Source: Actinophytocola gossypii (GTDB lineage: Bacteria > Actinomycetota > Actinomycetes > Mycobacteriales > Pseudonocardiaceae). Taken from it: a DNA stretch of 64,000 nt. The stretch covers positions 310,001 through 374,000 of the forward strand of contig NZ_JAFFZE010000014.1 of the NCBI RefSeq assembly GCF_025165815.1. Direction: 5' to 3'. The notes under the pieces were generated by a model that worked only from the letters and a program-made list of their open reading frames with translations, made no database searches and was not told the DNA's origin. Shown in pieces: positions 36,744 to 45,686 of this stretch (position 1 is the first letter of the stretch; each line of letters opens with the position of its first letter). A program made the position numbers and the translations under genes.

Positions 36744-37664
36744 ATGGAGTTGTACCCGGAGATCGAACCGTACGAGCACGGCATGCTCGACGTCGGCGAC
36801 GGTCACCGTGTGTACTGGGAGCAGTGCGGAAACCCGGACGGCAAGCCGGCGGTCGTACTGCACGGCGGGCCGGGTTCCGGGTGCACGCCGAGACACCGTC
36901 GCTGGTTCGACCCGCGGCGCTACCGGGTGGTGCTGCTGGACCAGCGCAACTGCGGGCGGAGCACGCCGCACGCGAGCGAGCACGCGACCGACCTCGCCAC
37001 CAACACCACCCCGCACCTACTCGGCGACCTCGAACTGCTGCGCACCACGCTGGGCATCGAGCGCTGGCTGGTGTTCGGCGGGTCGTGGGGCTCGGTGCTC
37101 GGCCTGGCCTACGCGCAGGCGTTTCCGGAGCGGGTGTCGGAGCTGGTGCTGTTCGCGCTGGCGACCGGGCGGCAGGTCGAGGTGGACCTGTTGACGCGCG
37201 GCCTCCGCCGGCTCTTTCCCGAGGCGTGGGCGGAGTTCCGCGGCGGGTCCGATGTGGACGATCTACCGACCGGCTACGCCCGGCGGCTGAACTCCCCGGC
37301 GCCGGAGGAGCGGGCGGCGGCGGCGCGCGGGTGGTGCGCGTGGGAGGACGCGATCGCGCCCGGCCCGAGCGAGCGCTACCGCGACCCGAGGTTCCGGCTG
37401 GCGTTCGCGCGGATCGTGACCCATTACTGGAGCCAGGGGCACTTCCTCGCCCACGACGGCGTGCTGCTCGCCGAGGCGGGCCGGCTCGCCGGCATTCCTG
37501 GCGTGATGGTGCACGGGCAGTTGGACTTCGTGAACTTCACCGGCACGCCGTGGCTGCTCGACCAGGCGTGGCCGGACGGGCGGCTGCACGTCGTCGAGGG
37601 CGCGCACGAGACGGCGACCCCCGGCATCATGGACACGCTGCTCGCCGCGATAGACGAGTTTTGA
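36744..37664 (+). CDS. pip: Proline iminopeptidase
   Basis: 306 residues, alpha/beta-hydrolase peptidase family S33. The oxyanion motif HGGPGSGCTPRHRRWFDPRRYRVVLLDQRNCGRSTPHAS and nucleophile GGSWGS are typical; Asp is in HGQLDFVNF and His in EGAHET. It removes N-terminal proline from peptides in the cytosol. The usual HGRYD before the Asp is HGQLD here, an unusual detail. TAGCCT at 36732-36737 ends six bases before ATG 36744, so transcription probably begins at the start codon. Confidence 0.92.
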   Translation: MELYPEIEPYEHGMLDVGDGHRVYWEQCGNPDGKPAVVLHGGPGSGCTPRHRRWFDPRRYRVVLLDQRNCGRSTPHASEHATDLATNTTPHLLGDLELLRTTLGIERWLVFGGSWGSVLGLAYAQAFPERVSELVLFALATGRQVEVDLLTRGLRRLFPEAWAEFRGGSDVDDLPTGYARRLNSPAPEERAAAARGWCAWEDAIAPGPSERYRDPRFRLAFARIVTHYWSQGHFLAHDGVLLAEAGRLAGIPGVMVHGQLDFVNFTGTPWLLDQAWPDGRLHVVEGAHETATPGIMDTLLAAIDEF

Positions 37665-37706
37665 CCGATTCCGGCGCCTTGCGGGAAGGTTCTCACCAGG
37701 GCCAAG

Positions 37707-38741
37707 ATGATGACGATGACAACGTTGTCCAGTGATCGTGGACGCAGCGTTCGCCGGGCCACCATGAGCGACGTGGCCCGGCTCGCCGGGGTGAGCATCA
37801 AGACCGTCTCCCGCGTGGTCAACGACGAGCCCGGCGTGCACACCGACACCGCGGAGCGCGTGCTGGCGGCCATCGAACGGCTGGGGTTCCGGCGCAACAT
37901 CGGCGCGCTCAACCTGCGGCGGGGCTCGTCGACCGGCACGATCGGGCTCGTGCTGGAGGACGTCGCCAACCCGTTCTACTCGGGCCTGACCAGGGCCGCC
38001 GAGGAGGTCGCTCGGCGGCACGGGCGGCAGGTGCTCACCGGCTCCTCCGACGAGGACGCCGGCCGGGAGCGGGAGCTGTCGCTGGAGTTCTGCGCGCGCC
38101 GGGTGGACGGGCTGGTCGTGGTGCCGGCCGGGCGCCGGCACGGGTACCTGGCGCCGGAGATCGCCTCGGGCACGCCGGTGGTGTTCGTCGACCGGCCGCC
38201 GGGCGAGGTCGAGGCCGACACCGTGCTGGTCGACAACGTGGCCGGCGCGGCCGAGGCGGTCGAGCACCTGGCGCGGCACGGGCACCGGCGGATCGCGTTC
38301 CTCGGCGACGCGCCGGGCATCTTCACCGCCGCCGAGCGGCTCCGCGGCTTCCGCGAGGGCTGCGCGCGGGCCGGCGTCGAGTTCGACGAGCGGCTGGTCG
38401 CGCGGGGTCCCGAGGAGGAAGCGGCCGCGTCGCTGGCCAGGGTGCTGGCCGCCGATCCGCCCGCGACGGCGCTGGTCACCGGGAACAACCGGATCACCGT
38501 GCGGGTGCTGCGTGCCCTCGCCGGGCTCCCCCGCCGGCCCGCGCTGGTCGGTTTCGACGACTTCGAGCTCGCCGACCTGCTCGACCCGCCGGTGAGCGTG
38601 GTCGCGCTGGACCCCGGCGAGCTCGGCAGGGCCGCCGCCGAACTGCTGTTCGCGCGGCTGGGCGGGGACTCGTCGCCGCCCCGCCGGATCGTGCTTCCGG
38701 TCCGGCTCGTACCCCGTGGATCCGGAGAGGTCGGTCCGTGA
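37707..38741 (+). CDS. LacI-family transcriptional regulator
   Basis: 344 residues. The N-terminal helix-turn-helix MSDVARLAGVSIKTVSRVVNDEPGVHTDTAERVLAAIERLGFRRN is classic, followed by a periplasmic-binding-like sugar domain (IGLVLEDVANPFYSGLTRAAEEVARRHGRQVLTGSSDED). The linker NLRRGSSTGTIG replaces the usual hinge helix. The effector is probably a sugar or sugar phosphate, since its stop overlaps the start of the downstream mannose-6-phosphate isomerase. An additional in-phase ATG sits one codon after the first. Confidence 0.92.
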   Translation: MMTMTTLSSDRGRSVRRATMSDVARLAGVSIKTVSRVVNDEPGVHTDTAERVLAAIERLGFRRNIGALNLRRGSSTGTIGLVLEDVANPFYSGLTRAAEEVARRHGRQVLTGSSDEDAGRERELSLEFCARRVDGLVVVPAGRRHGYLAPEIASGTPVVFVDRPPGEVEADTVLVDNVAGAAEAVEHLARHGHRRIAFLGDAPGIFTAAERLRGFREGCARAGVEFDERLVARGPEEEAAASLARVLAADPPATALVTGNNRITVRVLRALAGLPRRPALVGFDDFELADLLDPPVSVVALDPGELGRAAAELLFARLGGDSSPPRRIVLPVRLVPRGSGEVGP

Positions 38742-39757
38742 CTGATATGTCTGCCGACGACGCCCTCGGTCGTCGTCCCGTCAAGCTGCCCGCGAACCAG
38801 CCGGAGCGCTTCTACCGGGGCGGCGCCGCCATCGCCGCGCTGCGTGGGACCGAGCCGCGCGAGTTCGGCCCGGAGGACTGGGTCGCGTCGTGCACGACGC
38901 TGCACGGCAAGCGCGACGTCGGCCTGTCGGCGCTGCCGTCCGGGACGCTGCTGCGGGACGCGGTGGCGGCGCACCCGGAGGACTGGCTCGGCGCGACGCA
39001 CCTCGCCCGGCACGGGACCGACCCGGCGCTGCTGGTGAAGCTGCTCGACGCTGGCCAGCGGCTGCCGGTGCACTGCCACCCGTCGGACCGGTTCGCCGCG
39101 GCGCACTACGGTTCCCGCTACGGCAAGACCGAGGCATGGGTCGTCGTCGGCGCGGCGCCAGGGGCGTCCGTGCACCTCGGGTTCGCGCGGGAGCAGTCGG
39201 CGGAGACGGTGGCCGACTGGGTGGCGCGGCAGGACACCCCGGCGATGCTGGGCGCGCTGAACGAGGTGCCGGTGCGGGCCGGGGACACGGTGTTCGTGCC
39301 GGCCGGGCTGCCGCACGCGATCGGTGCCGGCGTGTTCATCGTGGAGCTCCAGCAGCCGACCGACCTGTCGGTCACGTTGGAGTGGAAGGGTTTCCTCGAC
39401 GACGCGGCCGGCGGGCACCTGGGGCTGGGCTTCGAGACCGCGCTGGGCTGCGTGGACCGCGACGGCTGGGCCGACCGCCTGGACACCCTGGTGCACGGCG
39501 ACGAGGAGGGCGCCGCGCCGGTGCGGGACCTGTTCGGTGCGCCGGAGTTCTTCCGCGCGGAGCGGGTGCGGGCGGGTGCCGAGTTGGCACCGTCGTTCGG
39601 GGTGCTGGTGACGTTGTCGGGCACCGGGGTGCTGCGCACCGAGCACGCGGGCGACGTGCCGGTGTCGGCCGGTGAGACGTTCGTGCTGCCGCACGCCGCC
39701 GGCGCGACCACTGTGGACGGTGACCTGTCGGCGGTGCGCTGTTTGCCGCCGGCCTAG
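38738..39757 (+). CDS. manA: Class I mannose-6-phosphate isomerase-like cupin
   Basis: 339 residues. Zinc-binding residues lie in LPVHCHPSDRFAAAHYG and GKTEAWVVVGAAPGASVHLGF, with the third cluster in FVPAGLPHAIGAGVFIVELQQPTDLSVTLEW, as in ManA-type isomerases that interconvert mannose-6-phosphate and fructose-6-phosphate. It is somewhat divergent, so another hexose phosphate is possible. GTG 38738 overlaps the stop of the LacI regulator by 4 bp, an uncommon coupling of regulator and enzyme. The stop overlaps the convergent next gene. Confidence 0.85.
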   Translation: MTDMSADDALGRRPVKLPANQPERFYRGGAAIAALRGTEPREFGPEDWVASCTTLHGKRDVGLSALPSGTLLRDAVAAHPEDWLGATHLARHGTDPALLVKLLDAGQRLPVHCHPSDRFAAAHYGSRYGKTEAWVVVGAAPGASVHLGFAREQSAETVADWVARQDTPAMLGALNEVPVRAGDTVFVPAGLPHAIGAGVFIVELQQPTDLSVTLEWKGFLDDAAGGHLGLGFETALGCVDRDGWADRLDTLVHGDEEGAAPVRDLFGAPEFFRAERVRAGAELAPSFGVLVTLSGTGVLRTEHAGDVPVSAGETFVLPHAAGATTVDGDLSAVRCLPPA

Positions 39758-40386
39758 ATCTCGGTGACGCCGCGCCAGAGGTGCGGGGCGAACCGGCCGA
39801 CCGCGTGCTCGATGCCGGGGACGAACCGGACGTTGCCGCCGAGCGGGAACCGGTACCCGTGCTGGAGGCCGTCGTGCTGCCAGAGGTGGGCCAGTTCGGG
39901 GTGGCGGGTGGCGAATCCCGGGTCGGCCGGGTAGAGGTCGAGCCAGACGAGGGCGTTGTCGCCGAGGAGCTTGTCGGAGGCCTTGTGCGCGATGGCGTCG
40001 CTGACGCCGACGGTGAACCGGCGCACGGGACGCCTGGTGACGGCGACGGCGGCGAGTTCGTTCCACCGGACCGCCCAGGGCGCGCCCTTCGGGTCGTCCC
40101 ACCGCAGCCCGGGCGGTTCGATGACGAGCCGGCGGGGCCGGAACAGCTTGTCCCGCGCGACGAGGGCGAAGACCCCGGGCAGCAGGAGCAGCACGCCGAC
40201 GACGATCAGGACGATCCCGACGCCGACCCCGTCGTCCGAGGCGGCCAGCACCCCGGAGACGACCGCGAGCAACCCCAGGATCCCGGCCACTACGGACCCG
40301 ATGACGGCCTTGCGCCCATCGGTGGTGCCGACGTCGAGGACCACGCCGGGCGCGATCCGCCGCGGTCCCCCTGGTGGCATCGTCAC
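39754..40386 (-). CDS. Membrane protein with two helices and a PH-like domain
   Basis: 210 residues. Residues 27-47 and 54-77 are strongly hydrophobic (AVIGSVVAGILGLLAVVSGVL and VGIVLIVVGVLLLLPGVFAL). The remainder (LFRPRRLVIEPPGLRWDDPKGAPWAVRWNELAAVAVT) looks like the PH-like fold of small actinobacterial bPH membrane proteins. Function not known. GTG at 40386 or ATG at 40380 can start it. It overlaps manA by 4 bp at the 3' end and lies 17 bp upstream of meaB's stop. Confidence 0.75.
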   Translation of the reverse strand: MTMPPGGPRRIAPGVVLDVGTTDGRKAVIGSVVAGILGLLAVVSGVLAASDDGVGVGIVLIVVGVLLLLPGVFALVARDKLFRPRRLVIEPPGLRWDDPKGAPWAVRWNELAAVAVTRRPVRRFTVGVSDAIAHKASDKLLGDNALVWLDLYPADPGFATRHPELAHLWQHDGLQHGYRFPLGGNVRFVPGIEHAVGRFAPHLWRGVTEI

Positions 40387-40403
40387 GCGGCCGATGGTAA
40401 CCG

Positions 40404-41360
40404 TCAGCGCTGGTACCGGTGCTCACCGATGAGTTCGTCGGCGGCGGTGAACGGGTCCAGCTCCCCCGCGGCCACCCGCGTCGCCAGGCGGTCCAGGGTC
40501 TCGCCACCGCCGACGCCGCTCAGCCGGGCCCGCAGCTCCCGCACCGCGATCGCCTCGACCTCGCGGCGGGCGCGGGTGGCGCGGCGCCGGGCCAGGTCGC
40601 CGTGCGCGACCAGCCAGTCGTGGTGGGCGTCCAGGGCCGAGACCAGGTCGTCCGCGCCCTGGCTCGTCGTCGCCACGGTGCGGACGATCGGCTGCCGCCA
40701 GGACGGGCCGGTCTCGCGGCGGCCGAGCGAGATCATGTGCCGCAGGTCGCGCACCGTCTGGTCGGCGCCGTCGCGGTCGGCCTTGTTCACCACGAACACG
40801 TCGGCCACCTCGAGGATGCCGGCCTTCGCCGCCTGGATTCCGTCGCCCATGCCGGGGGCGAGCAGTACGACCGTCGTGTCCGCCAGCGACACGATGTCCA
40901 CTTCGGACTGCCCGACGCCGACGGTCTCCACCAGCACCACGTCGAACCCGGCCGCGTCCAGCACCCGCAGCGCCTGCGGGGTCGCGGTGGCGAGCCCGCC
41001 GAGGTGCCCCCGGGTGGCCATCGAGCGGATGAAGACCGCCGGGTCGGTGGTGTGGTCGTGCAGGCGGATCCGGTCCCCCAGCAGCGCGCCGCCGGAGAAC
41101 GGCGACGACGGGTCGATCGCCAGCACGCCCACCCGCAGGTCCCGAGCACGGAAGGCCGAGATCAGCATCGACGTGGACGTCGACTTGCCGACCCCGGGCG
41201 GTCCGGTCAGCCCGAGCACCCGCGCGCGCCCGACGTGCGGCGACAGCGCGGCCGCGACCGCGCGCAGGTGCGGGCTCTCGTCCTCGACCAGCGAGATCAG
41301 CCGGGCCACCGCCCGCGCCCGCCCAGCCCGCGCCTCCGCGACGAGCCCGTCCACGTCCAC
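40404..41360 (-). CDS. meaB: Methylmalonyl-CoA mutase-associated GTPase MeaB/ArgK
   Basis: 318 residues. P-loop GLTGPPGVGKSTSTSMLI, then IDPSSPFSGGALLGDRIRLHDH, VETVGVGQSE and the GTP-specific VVNKADRDGADQ. MeaB gates adenosylcobalamin delivery and protects B12-dependent acyl-CoA mutases. Its likely partners are a methylmalonyl-CoA mutase elsewhere and the MeaA-like mutase at the end of this window. It is preceded by thiolase on the same strand, 33 bp away, consistent with an operon. Confidence 0.95.
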   Translation of the reverse strand: MDVDGLVAEARAGRARAVARLISLVEDESPHLRAVAAALSPHVGRARVLGLTGPPGVGKSTSTSMLISAFRARDLRVGVLAIDPSSPFSGGALLGDRIRLHDHTTDPAVFIRSMATRGHLGGLATATPQALRVLDAAGFDVVLVETVGVGQSEVDIVSLADTTVVLLAPGMGDGIQAAKAGILEVADVFVVNKADRDGADQTVRDLRHMISLGRRETGPSWRQPIVRTVATTSQGADDLVSALDAHHDWLVAHGDLARRRATRARREVEAIAVRELRARLSGVGGGETLDRLATRVAAGELDPFTAADELIGEHRYQR

Positions 41361-41393
41361 GCTCAGGTCCCGACCGCGATGTGGCGCACCGAC

Positions 41394-42572
41394 CTAGACA
41401 CGCAGGAGGAGGGCGTCGCCCTGGCCGCCGCCGCCGCAGAGGGCGGCCGCGCCGAGGCCGCCGCCCCGGCGGCGCAGCTCGTAGGCCAGGTGCACGGCCA
41501 GCCGGGCGCCGGACGCGCCGATCGGGTGGCCGAGCGCGATCGCGCCGCCGTTGACGTTCACGATGTCCTCGCTGATCCCGAGCTGCTTGGTCGACACCAC
41601 GCCGACCGCCGCGAACGCCTCGTTGATCTCCACCAGGTCCAGGTCCGACGCGCTCAGGCCGGCCTTCGCCAGCGCCGCCTTGATCGCGTTGGACGGCTGC
41701 TCGTGCAGGCTCGCGTCCGGGCCGGCGACCACGCCGTGCGCGCCGATCTCGGCCAGCCAGGTGAGCCCCATCGACTCCGCCTTCGCCTTGCTCATCACCA
41801 CGACCGCGGCCGCGCCGTCGGAGATCTGCGATGCCGAGCCGGCGGTGATCGTGCCGTCGGCCGCGAACGCGGCGCGCAGCTTCGCCAGCTCCTCGACCGT
41901 GGTGTCCGGGCGCACGCCCTCGTCGGTGTCGAACACGACCGGGTCGCCCTTGCGCCGCGGGATCGTCACCGGGGCGATCTCGTCGGTGAAGTACCCCTGC
42001 TCGATCGCCGCGGCCGCCCGCTGGTGGGACCGCGCGGCGAACGCGTCCTGCTCCTCGCGGGTGATCCCGTACCTCGCGTTGTGCTTCTCCGTCGACGCGC
42101 CCATCGCCACCTGGTCGAACGCGCAGAACAGCCCGTCGTGAGCCATGTGGTCGAGCATCGTGACGTCGCCGTACTTGAACCCGGACCGCGACTTCGGCAG
42201 CAGGTGCGGCGCCTGGGTCATCGACTCCTGCCCGCCGGCGACGACGATCTCGAACTCGCCCGCGCGGATCAGCTGGTCGGCCAGCGCGATCGCGTCCAGG
42301 CCGGACAGGCACACCTTGTTGATCGTCAGCGCCGGCACGGTCATCGGGATCCCGGCGGCGACGGCGGCCTGCCGGGCGGGGATCTGGCCGGCGCCGGCGG
42401 TCAGCACCTGACCCATGATCGTGTACTGCACCTGCTCCGGCGCGACCCCGGCGCGTTCCAGCGCGGCCTTGATGGCGACGCCACCGAGCTGCGCGCCGGT
42501 GAAGTCCTTGAGCGAACCCAGCAGTCGCCCGATCGGGGTACGGGCCCCGGCGACGATGACGGAACCGGACAC
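41394..42572 (-). CDS. Acetyl-CoA acetyltransferase (thiolase)
   Basis: 392 residues. Active Cys is in [15 protein letters not shown], active His in [19 protein letters not shown], and the second Cys in [15 protein letters not shown]. It condenses two acetyl-CoA to acetoacetyl-CoA or does the reverse. GTG 42572 has GGGAGG upstream. With Ccr and the epimerase nearby it fits the front of the ethylmalonyl-CoA pathway. It is divergent from the epimerase with 124 bp between the starts. Confidence 0.95.
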   Translation of the reverse strand: MSGSVIVAGARTPIGRLLGSLKDFTGAQLGGVAIKAALERAGVAPEQVQYTIMGQVLTAGAGQIPARQAAVAAGIPMTVPALTINKVCLSGLDAIALADQLIRAGEFEIVVAGGQESMTQAPHLLPKSRSGFKYGDVTMLDHMAHDGLFCAFDQVAMGASTEKHNARYGITREEQDAFAARSHQRAAAAIEQGYFTDEIAPVTIPRRKGDPVVFDTDEGVRPDTTVEELAKLRAAFAADGTITAGSASQISDGAAAVVVMSKAKAESMGLTWLAEIGAHGVVAGPDASLHEQPSNAIKAALAKAGLSASDLDLVEINEAFAAVGVVSTKQLGISEDIVNVNGGAIALGHPIGASGARLAVHLAYELRRRGGGLGAAALCGGGGQGDALLLRV

Positions 42573-42696
42573 GGGTGCCTCCCAGGAAAGCTAGCGGCCG
42601 TTAACTCGGACCATACTCGGCACCGGCCCGCCGAACCGGTCACGGTGTGAGTAGCCGCACAGCGACCAGGGGATCCCGCCGGTTACCGTGAAGTAC

Positions 42697-43137
42697 ATGG
42701 ACGAGCTCAAGCCGTACGTCACCGCCCTCGACCACGTCGGCATCGCGGTGCCCGACCTGGACGAGGCGATCGCGTTCCACCGCGACGTCCTCGGCCTTGA
42801 GCTCCAGCACGAGGAGACCAACGAGGCGCAGGGCGTGCGCGAGGCGATGATGCGCGCACCGGGCGACCGGAACGGTCCCGCCGTGCAACTGCTCGCCCCG
42901 CTCGGCCCGGACACCACGATCGGGAAGTTCCTCGACCGCAAGGGGCCCGGCCTGCAACAGCTCGCCTACCGGGTCACCGACGTCGAGGCGGCGGCCGATG
43001 CCCTGCGGGCCAAGGGCTTGCGCCTGATGTACGACCGGGCCCAGCCGGGCACGGCGAACAGCCGGGCCAACTTCGTGCACCCCAAGGACGCCGGCGGTGT
43101 GCTCATCGAGCTGGTGGAGCCGGCGCCGGAGAGCTGA
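42697..43137 (+). CDS. mce: Methylmalonyl-CoA epimerase
   Basis: 146 residues. VOC fold: ALDHVGIAVPDLDEAIAFHRDVLGLELQHEE, EAMMRAPGDRNGPAVQLLAPLGPDT and FVHPKDAGGVLIELVEP contain the metal His and Glu ligands. It interconverts (R)- and (S)-methylmalonyl- (and likely ethylmalonyl-) CoA. TACCGT at 42684-42689 ends seven bases before the ATG at 42697, so I start here rather than at GTG 42688. The 3' end overlaps the convergent TetR gene by 35 bp. Confidence 0.93.
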   Translation: MDELKPYVTALDHVGIAVPDLDEAIAFHRDVLGLELQHEETNEAQGVREAMMRAPGDRNGPAVQLLAPLGPDTTIGKFLDRKGPGLQQLAYRVTDVEAAADALRAKGLRLMYDRAQPGTANSRANFVHPKDAGGVLIELVEPAPES

Positions 43138-43711
43138 CCAGCGCGGCGGCCACGAGGTCCACCTCGCGGTCGATGGAGTCCTCGTCCTCGTTCCCGTCCG
43201 CGTCGTGCCTGGCGACCGAGTGTCGGTAGCTGACCGCCATCGCCAGCAGCCCGGCGGCCGTGTCGACGGTCGCCACCGGCAGGTTCCCGGTGGACGCCGC
43301 CGTGATCACCGCCCGCACCTGGTCGACCAGGTGGGTGAACCGCTGCCGGAGCGCGTCCCGGACGGCCGTGTGCGTGTCGGCCTCCCGCCACAGCAGGTGC
43401 GAGAGCAGGTACGAGGCCCGCAGCCGGGCGTCCAGCTCGGCCACCAGCCGGCGCAGGCTCGCCGCGACGTCGCCCGGCACGACCACGCCGTCCGGCTCGA
43501 CGTGCTCGTCGGGCAGCCGCTCGACCAGCGCGGTCAGCAGGTCGGGCTTGCGCTGGAAGTAGTAGTGCACGAGCCCCTTGGGCACTCCGGCGCGCGCGGC
43601 GATCCGCGAGGTCGGGGTGGCGTCGAAGCCGGACTCGGCGAACAGCTCCTCCGCGGCCGACAGGATCCGCTCGCGCGCGGACGGGTCATCGCCCCGCTTG
43701 GTCAGCCGCAT
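43103..43711 (-). CDS. TetR-family transcriptional regulator
   Basis: 202 residues. N-terminal HTH ARERILSAAEELFAESGFDATPTSRIAARAGVPKGLVHYYFQRKPDLLTALVERL is typical; the C-terminal ligand domain is helical with DADGNEDEDS. Probable repressor of its own or a neighbouring gene. A 14-bp inverted repeat (43734-43775) sits 23 bp upstream of its start. Context suggests short-chain or branched acyl-CoA as ligand, but this is inference. Confidence 0.9.
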   Translation of the reverse strand: MRLTKRGDDPSARERILSAAEELFAESGFDATPTSRIAARAGVPKGLVHYYFQRKPDLLTALVERLPDEHVEPDGVVVPGDVAASLRRLVAELDARLRASYLLSHLLWREADTHTAVRDALRQRFTHLVDQVRAVITAASTGNLPVATVDTAAGLLAMAVSYRHSVARHDADGNEDEDSIDREVDLVAAALVSSPAPAPPAR

Positions 43712-43733
43712 GCCGGTCTCCTCACACAGAAGT

Positions 43734-43775
43734 CGCGGTCCACAACGTAGCCGAGTGGCCGCGTTGTGGACCGCG
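43734..43775. promoter_or_regulatory. Perfect 14-bp inverted repeat before tetR
   Basis: CGCGGTCCACAACG (43734-43747) and CGTTGTGGACCGCG (43762-43775) are exact reverse complements with a 14-nt spacer. The element lies between the stop of the SPW-repeat gene (43789) and the start of tetR (43711), both on the minus strand. It can be the terminator of the former or a TetR-type operator of the latter; the 14-nt spacing and no T-run slightly favour an operator. Confidence 0.55.
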
Positions 43776-43788
43776 TGTTGTCAGCGGA

Positions 43789-44169
43789 TCAGTGCTGGCC
43801 GGCCATGCCCCGGTGGGCCGCCTGGGCGAGCGGCAGCGCGGCCGCGCCGGCGATCGCCGTCAGCGCGCCGATGATCCAGGACGACCAGGCGATACCGCCG
43901 AGCTCGGTGTAGCCCATCACCCAGGGGGAGATGAACATGAGCACGCCGAGCACGATCTGGATCCCCTCGCCGTAGACCTGGCCCGGCGCGGCAAGCGACG
44001 CCAGCCCGTCCAGGGCGACCAGCGCACCCAGGACGATCATCGTCCACATCGCGGCGTCGCTGGTGTCCGTCCACAGGAAGGACAGCAGCGCCACGACACC
44101 CAGCACTACTTCCGCCCAGTCGTGCGGCCGGGTCCACGGCCGAGCGGTTGCGGATGGATTCGTCGTCAT
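43789..44169 (-). CDS. SPW-repeat membrane protein
   Basis: 126 residues. Two copies of the SPW repeat: HDWAEVVLGVVALLSFLW and YGEGIQIVLGVLMFISPWVMGY, each followed by a further helix, giving four membrane helices. These small proteins are common in actinobacteria and proteobacteria but their function is unknown. ATG 44169 is marked by GGAGGTGG. It is divergent from ccr and convergent with nothing. Confidence 0.9.
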   Translation of the reverse strand: MTTNPSATARPWTRPHDWAEVVLGVVALLSFLWTDTSDAAMWTMIVLGALVALDGLASLAAPGQVYGEGIQIVLGVLMFISPWVMGYTELGGIAWSSWIIGALTAIAGAAALPLAQAAHRGMAGQH

Positions 44170-44214
44170 CGAGACCACCTCCGTGTCCATGGAGTCTCGA
44201 TTCCATGATGCACC

Positions 44215-44234
44215 TTGACTGGCCAGGCGGTCAA
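44215..44234. promoter_or_regulatory. TTGAC-N10-GTCAA inverted repeat upstream of ccr
   Basis: TTGAC at 44215-44219 and GTCAA at 44230-44234 form a 5-bp-armed inverted repeat about 65 bp before the ccr start. The left arm resembles a -35 but is 65 bp from the -10-like TAGCCT at 44285-44290, so it is more likely a regulatory site, if real. Confidence 0.3.
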
Positions 44235-44298
44235 ACGCTGTGACGCACCACTCACGGCGCTGGTTCTGTACCGTTACTGGCCGGTAGCCTCGCCTGGC

Positions 44299-45630
44299 AT
44301 GCGGAAGATCCTCGACGCCATCCTCGCCGGCGACCACGCCGCGCTCGGCTCCCTTCCGGTGCCTCCCTCCTACCGGGGGGTGACCGTGCACGCCGACGAG
44401 GTCGACCTGTTCGACGGCCAGGTGACCAGCGACAAGGACCCGCGCCGGTCGCTGCACGTCGACGAGATCCCCACGCCGGAGCTCGGTCCCGGCGAGGCCC
44501 TGGTCGCGGTGATGGCCAGCGCGGTCAACTACAACACGGTCTGGACGTCGATCTTCGAGCCGATGTCGACGTTCGGGTTCCTGGAGCGCTACGGCCGGAC
44601 CTCGGAGCTGGCCAAGCGGCACGACCAGCCGTACCACGTGGTCGGCTCCGACCTCGCCGGTGTCGTACTGCGGACCGGGCCGGGGGTGAACGCGTGGCGG
44701 CCGGGCGACCAGGTCGTCGCGCACTGCCTCAACGTCGAGCTGGAGCACCCGGACGGGCACGACGACACGATGCTCGACCCGGAGCAGCGGATCTGGGGCT
44801 TCGAGACGAACTTCGGCGGGCTCGCGGAGCTCGCGCTGGTGAAGTCGAACCAGCTGATGCCCAAGCCCGCCCACCTGACCTGGGAGGAGGCGGCGTGCCC
44901 CGGGCTGGTGAACTCGACGGCCTACCGGCAGCTGGTGTCGGCCAACGGCGCGAACATGAAGCAGGGCGACACGGTGCTGATCTGGGGCGCGTCCGGCGGC
45001 CTCGGCTCGTACGCGACGCAGTTCGCGCTGAACGGCGGGGCGACGCCGGTGTGCGTGGTGTCCAGCGAGCAGAAGGCGGAGATCTGCCGGCGGATGGGCG
45101 CGGAGCTGATCATCGACCGCAGCGCGGAGGGCTACCGGTTCTGGAAGGACGAGGAGACCCCTGACCCCAAGGAGTGGAAGCGCTTCGGCGCCCGGATCCG
45201 CGAGCTGACCGGGGGCGACGACCCGGACATCGTGTTCGAGCATCCGGGCAAGGAGACGTTCGGCGCGAGCGTGTACGTGGCACGGCGCGGCGGCACGATC
45301 GTGACGTGCGCGTCCACCAGCGGGTTCATGCACTCCTACGACAACCGCTACCTGTGGATGCACCTCAAGCGGATCATCGGCTCGCACTTCGCCAACTACC
45401 GGGAGGCGTGGGAGGCGAACCGGCTGATCACCCGGGGGCGGATCCATCCGACACTGTCCAGTGTGTACCCGCTGGAGCAGACCGGGCAGGCGACGTTCGA
45501 CGTGCACCGCAATGCGCACCAGGGAAAGGTCGGCGTGCTGTGCCTGGCGCCCGAGGAGGGTCTCGGGGTGACCGACCCCGAGCTGCGGGAGCGGCACCTG
45601 CCGGCCATCAACCGGTTCCGCGGAGTGTGA
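44299..45630 (+). CDS. ccr: Crotonyl-CoA carboxylase/reductase
   Basis: 443 residues, typical size. MDR fold with an N-terminal VDEIPTPELGPGEALVAVMASAVNYNTVWTSIFEP, CO2/crotonyl-site residues and NADPH motif ILIWGASGGLGSYATQFAL. It makes ethylmalonyl-CoA from crotonyl-CoA, CO2 and NADPH, the defining step of the ethylmalonyl-CoA pathway and a source of polyketide extender units. TAGCCT at 44285-44290 is eight bases before the ATG and no ribosome site is seen, pointing to a leaderless message. No polyketide synthase is in the window, so assimilation is the simpler role. Confidence 0.96.
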   Translation: MRKILDAILAGDHAALGSLPVPPSYRGVTVHADEVDLFDGQVTSDKDPRRSLHVDEIPTPELGPGEALVAVMASAVNYNTVWTSIFEPMSTFGFLERYGRTSELAKRHDQPYHVVGSDLAGVVLRTGPGVNAWRPGDQVVAHCLNVELEHPDGHDDTMLDPEQRIWGFETNFGGLAELALVKSNQLMPKPAHLTWEEAACPGLVNSTAYRQLVSANGANMKQGDTVLIWGASGGLGSYATQFALNGGATPVCVVSSEQKAEICRRMGAELIIDRSAEGYRFWKDEETPDPKEWKRFGARIRELTGGDDPDIVFEHPGKETFGASVYVARRGGTIVTCASTSGFMHSYDNRYLWMHLKRIIGSHFANYREAWEANRLITRGRIHPTLSSVYPLEQTGQATFDVHRNAHQGKVGVLCLAPEEGLGVTDPELRERHLPAINRFRGV

Positions 45631-45686
45631 CCCTCTCCGGGTGGCTTGTCGTCACCCGTAACGCGATCGCAAGGTAGCGTGGGCCC

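Noticed and set aside
44299-45630. ccr as a marker of a polyketide cluster
   Set aside because: No polyketide synthase, acyl carrier or tailoring genes lie in the window, and the other ethylmalonyl-CoA pathway genes give a simpler role.
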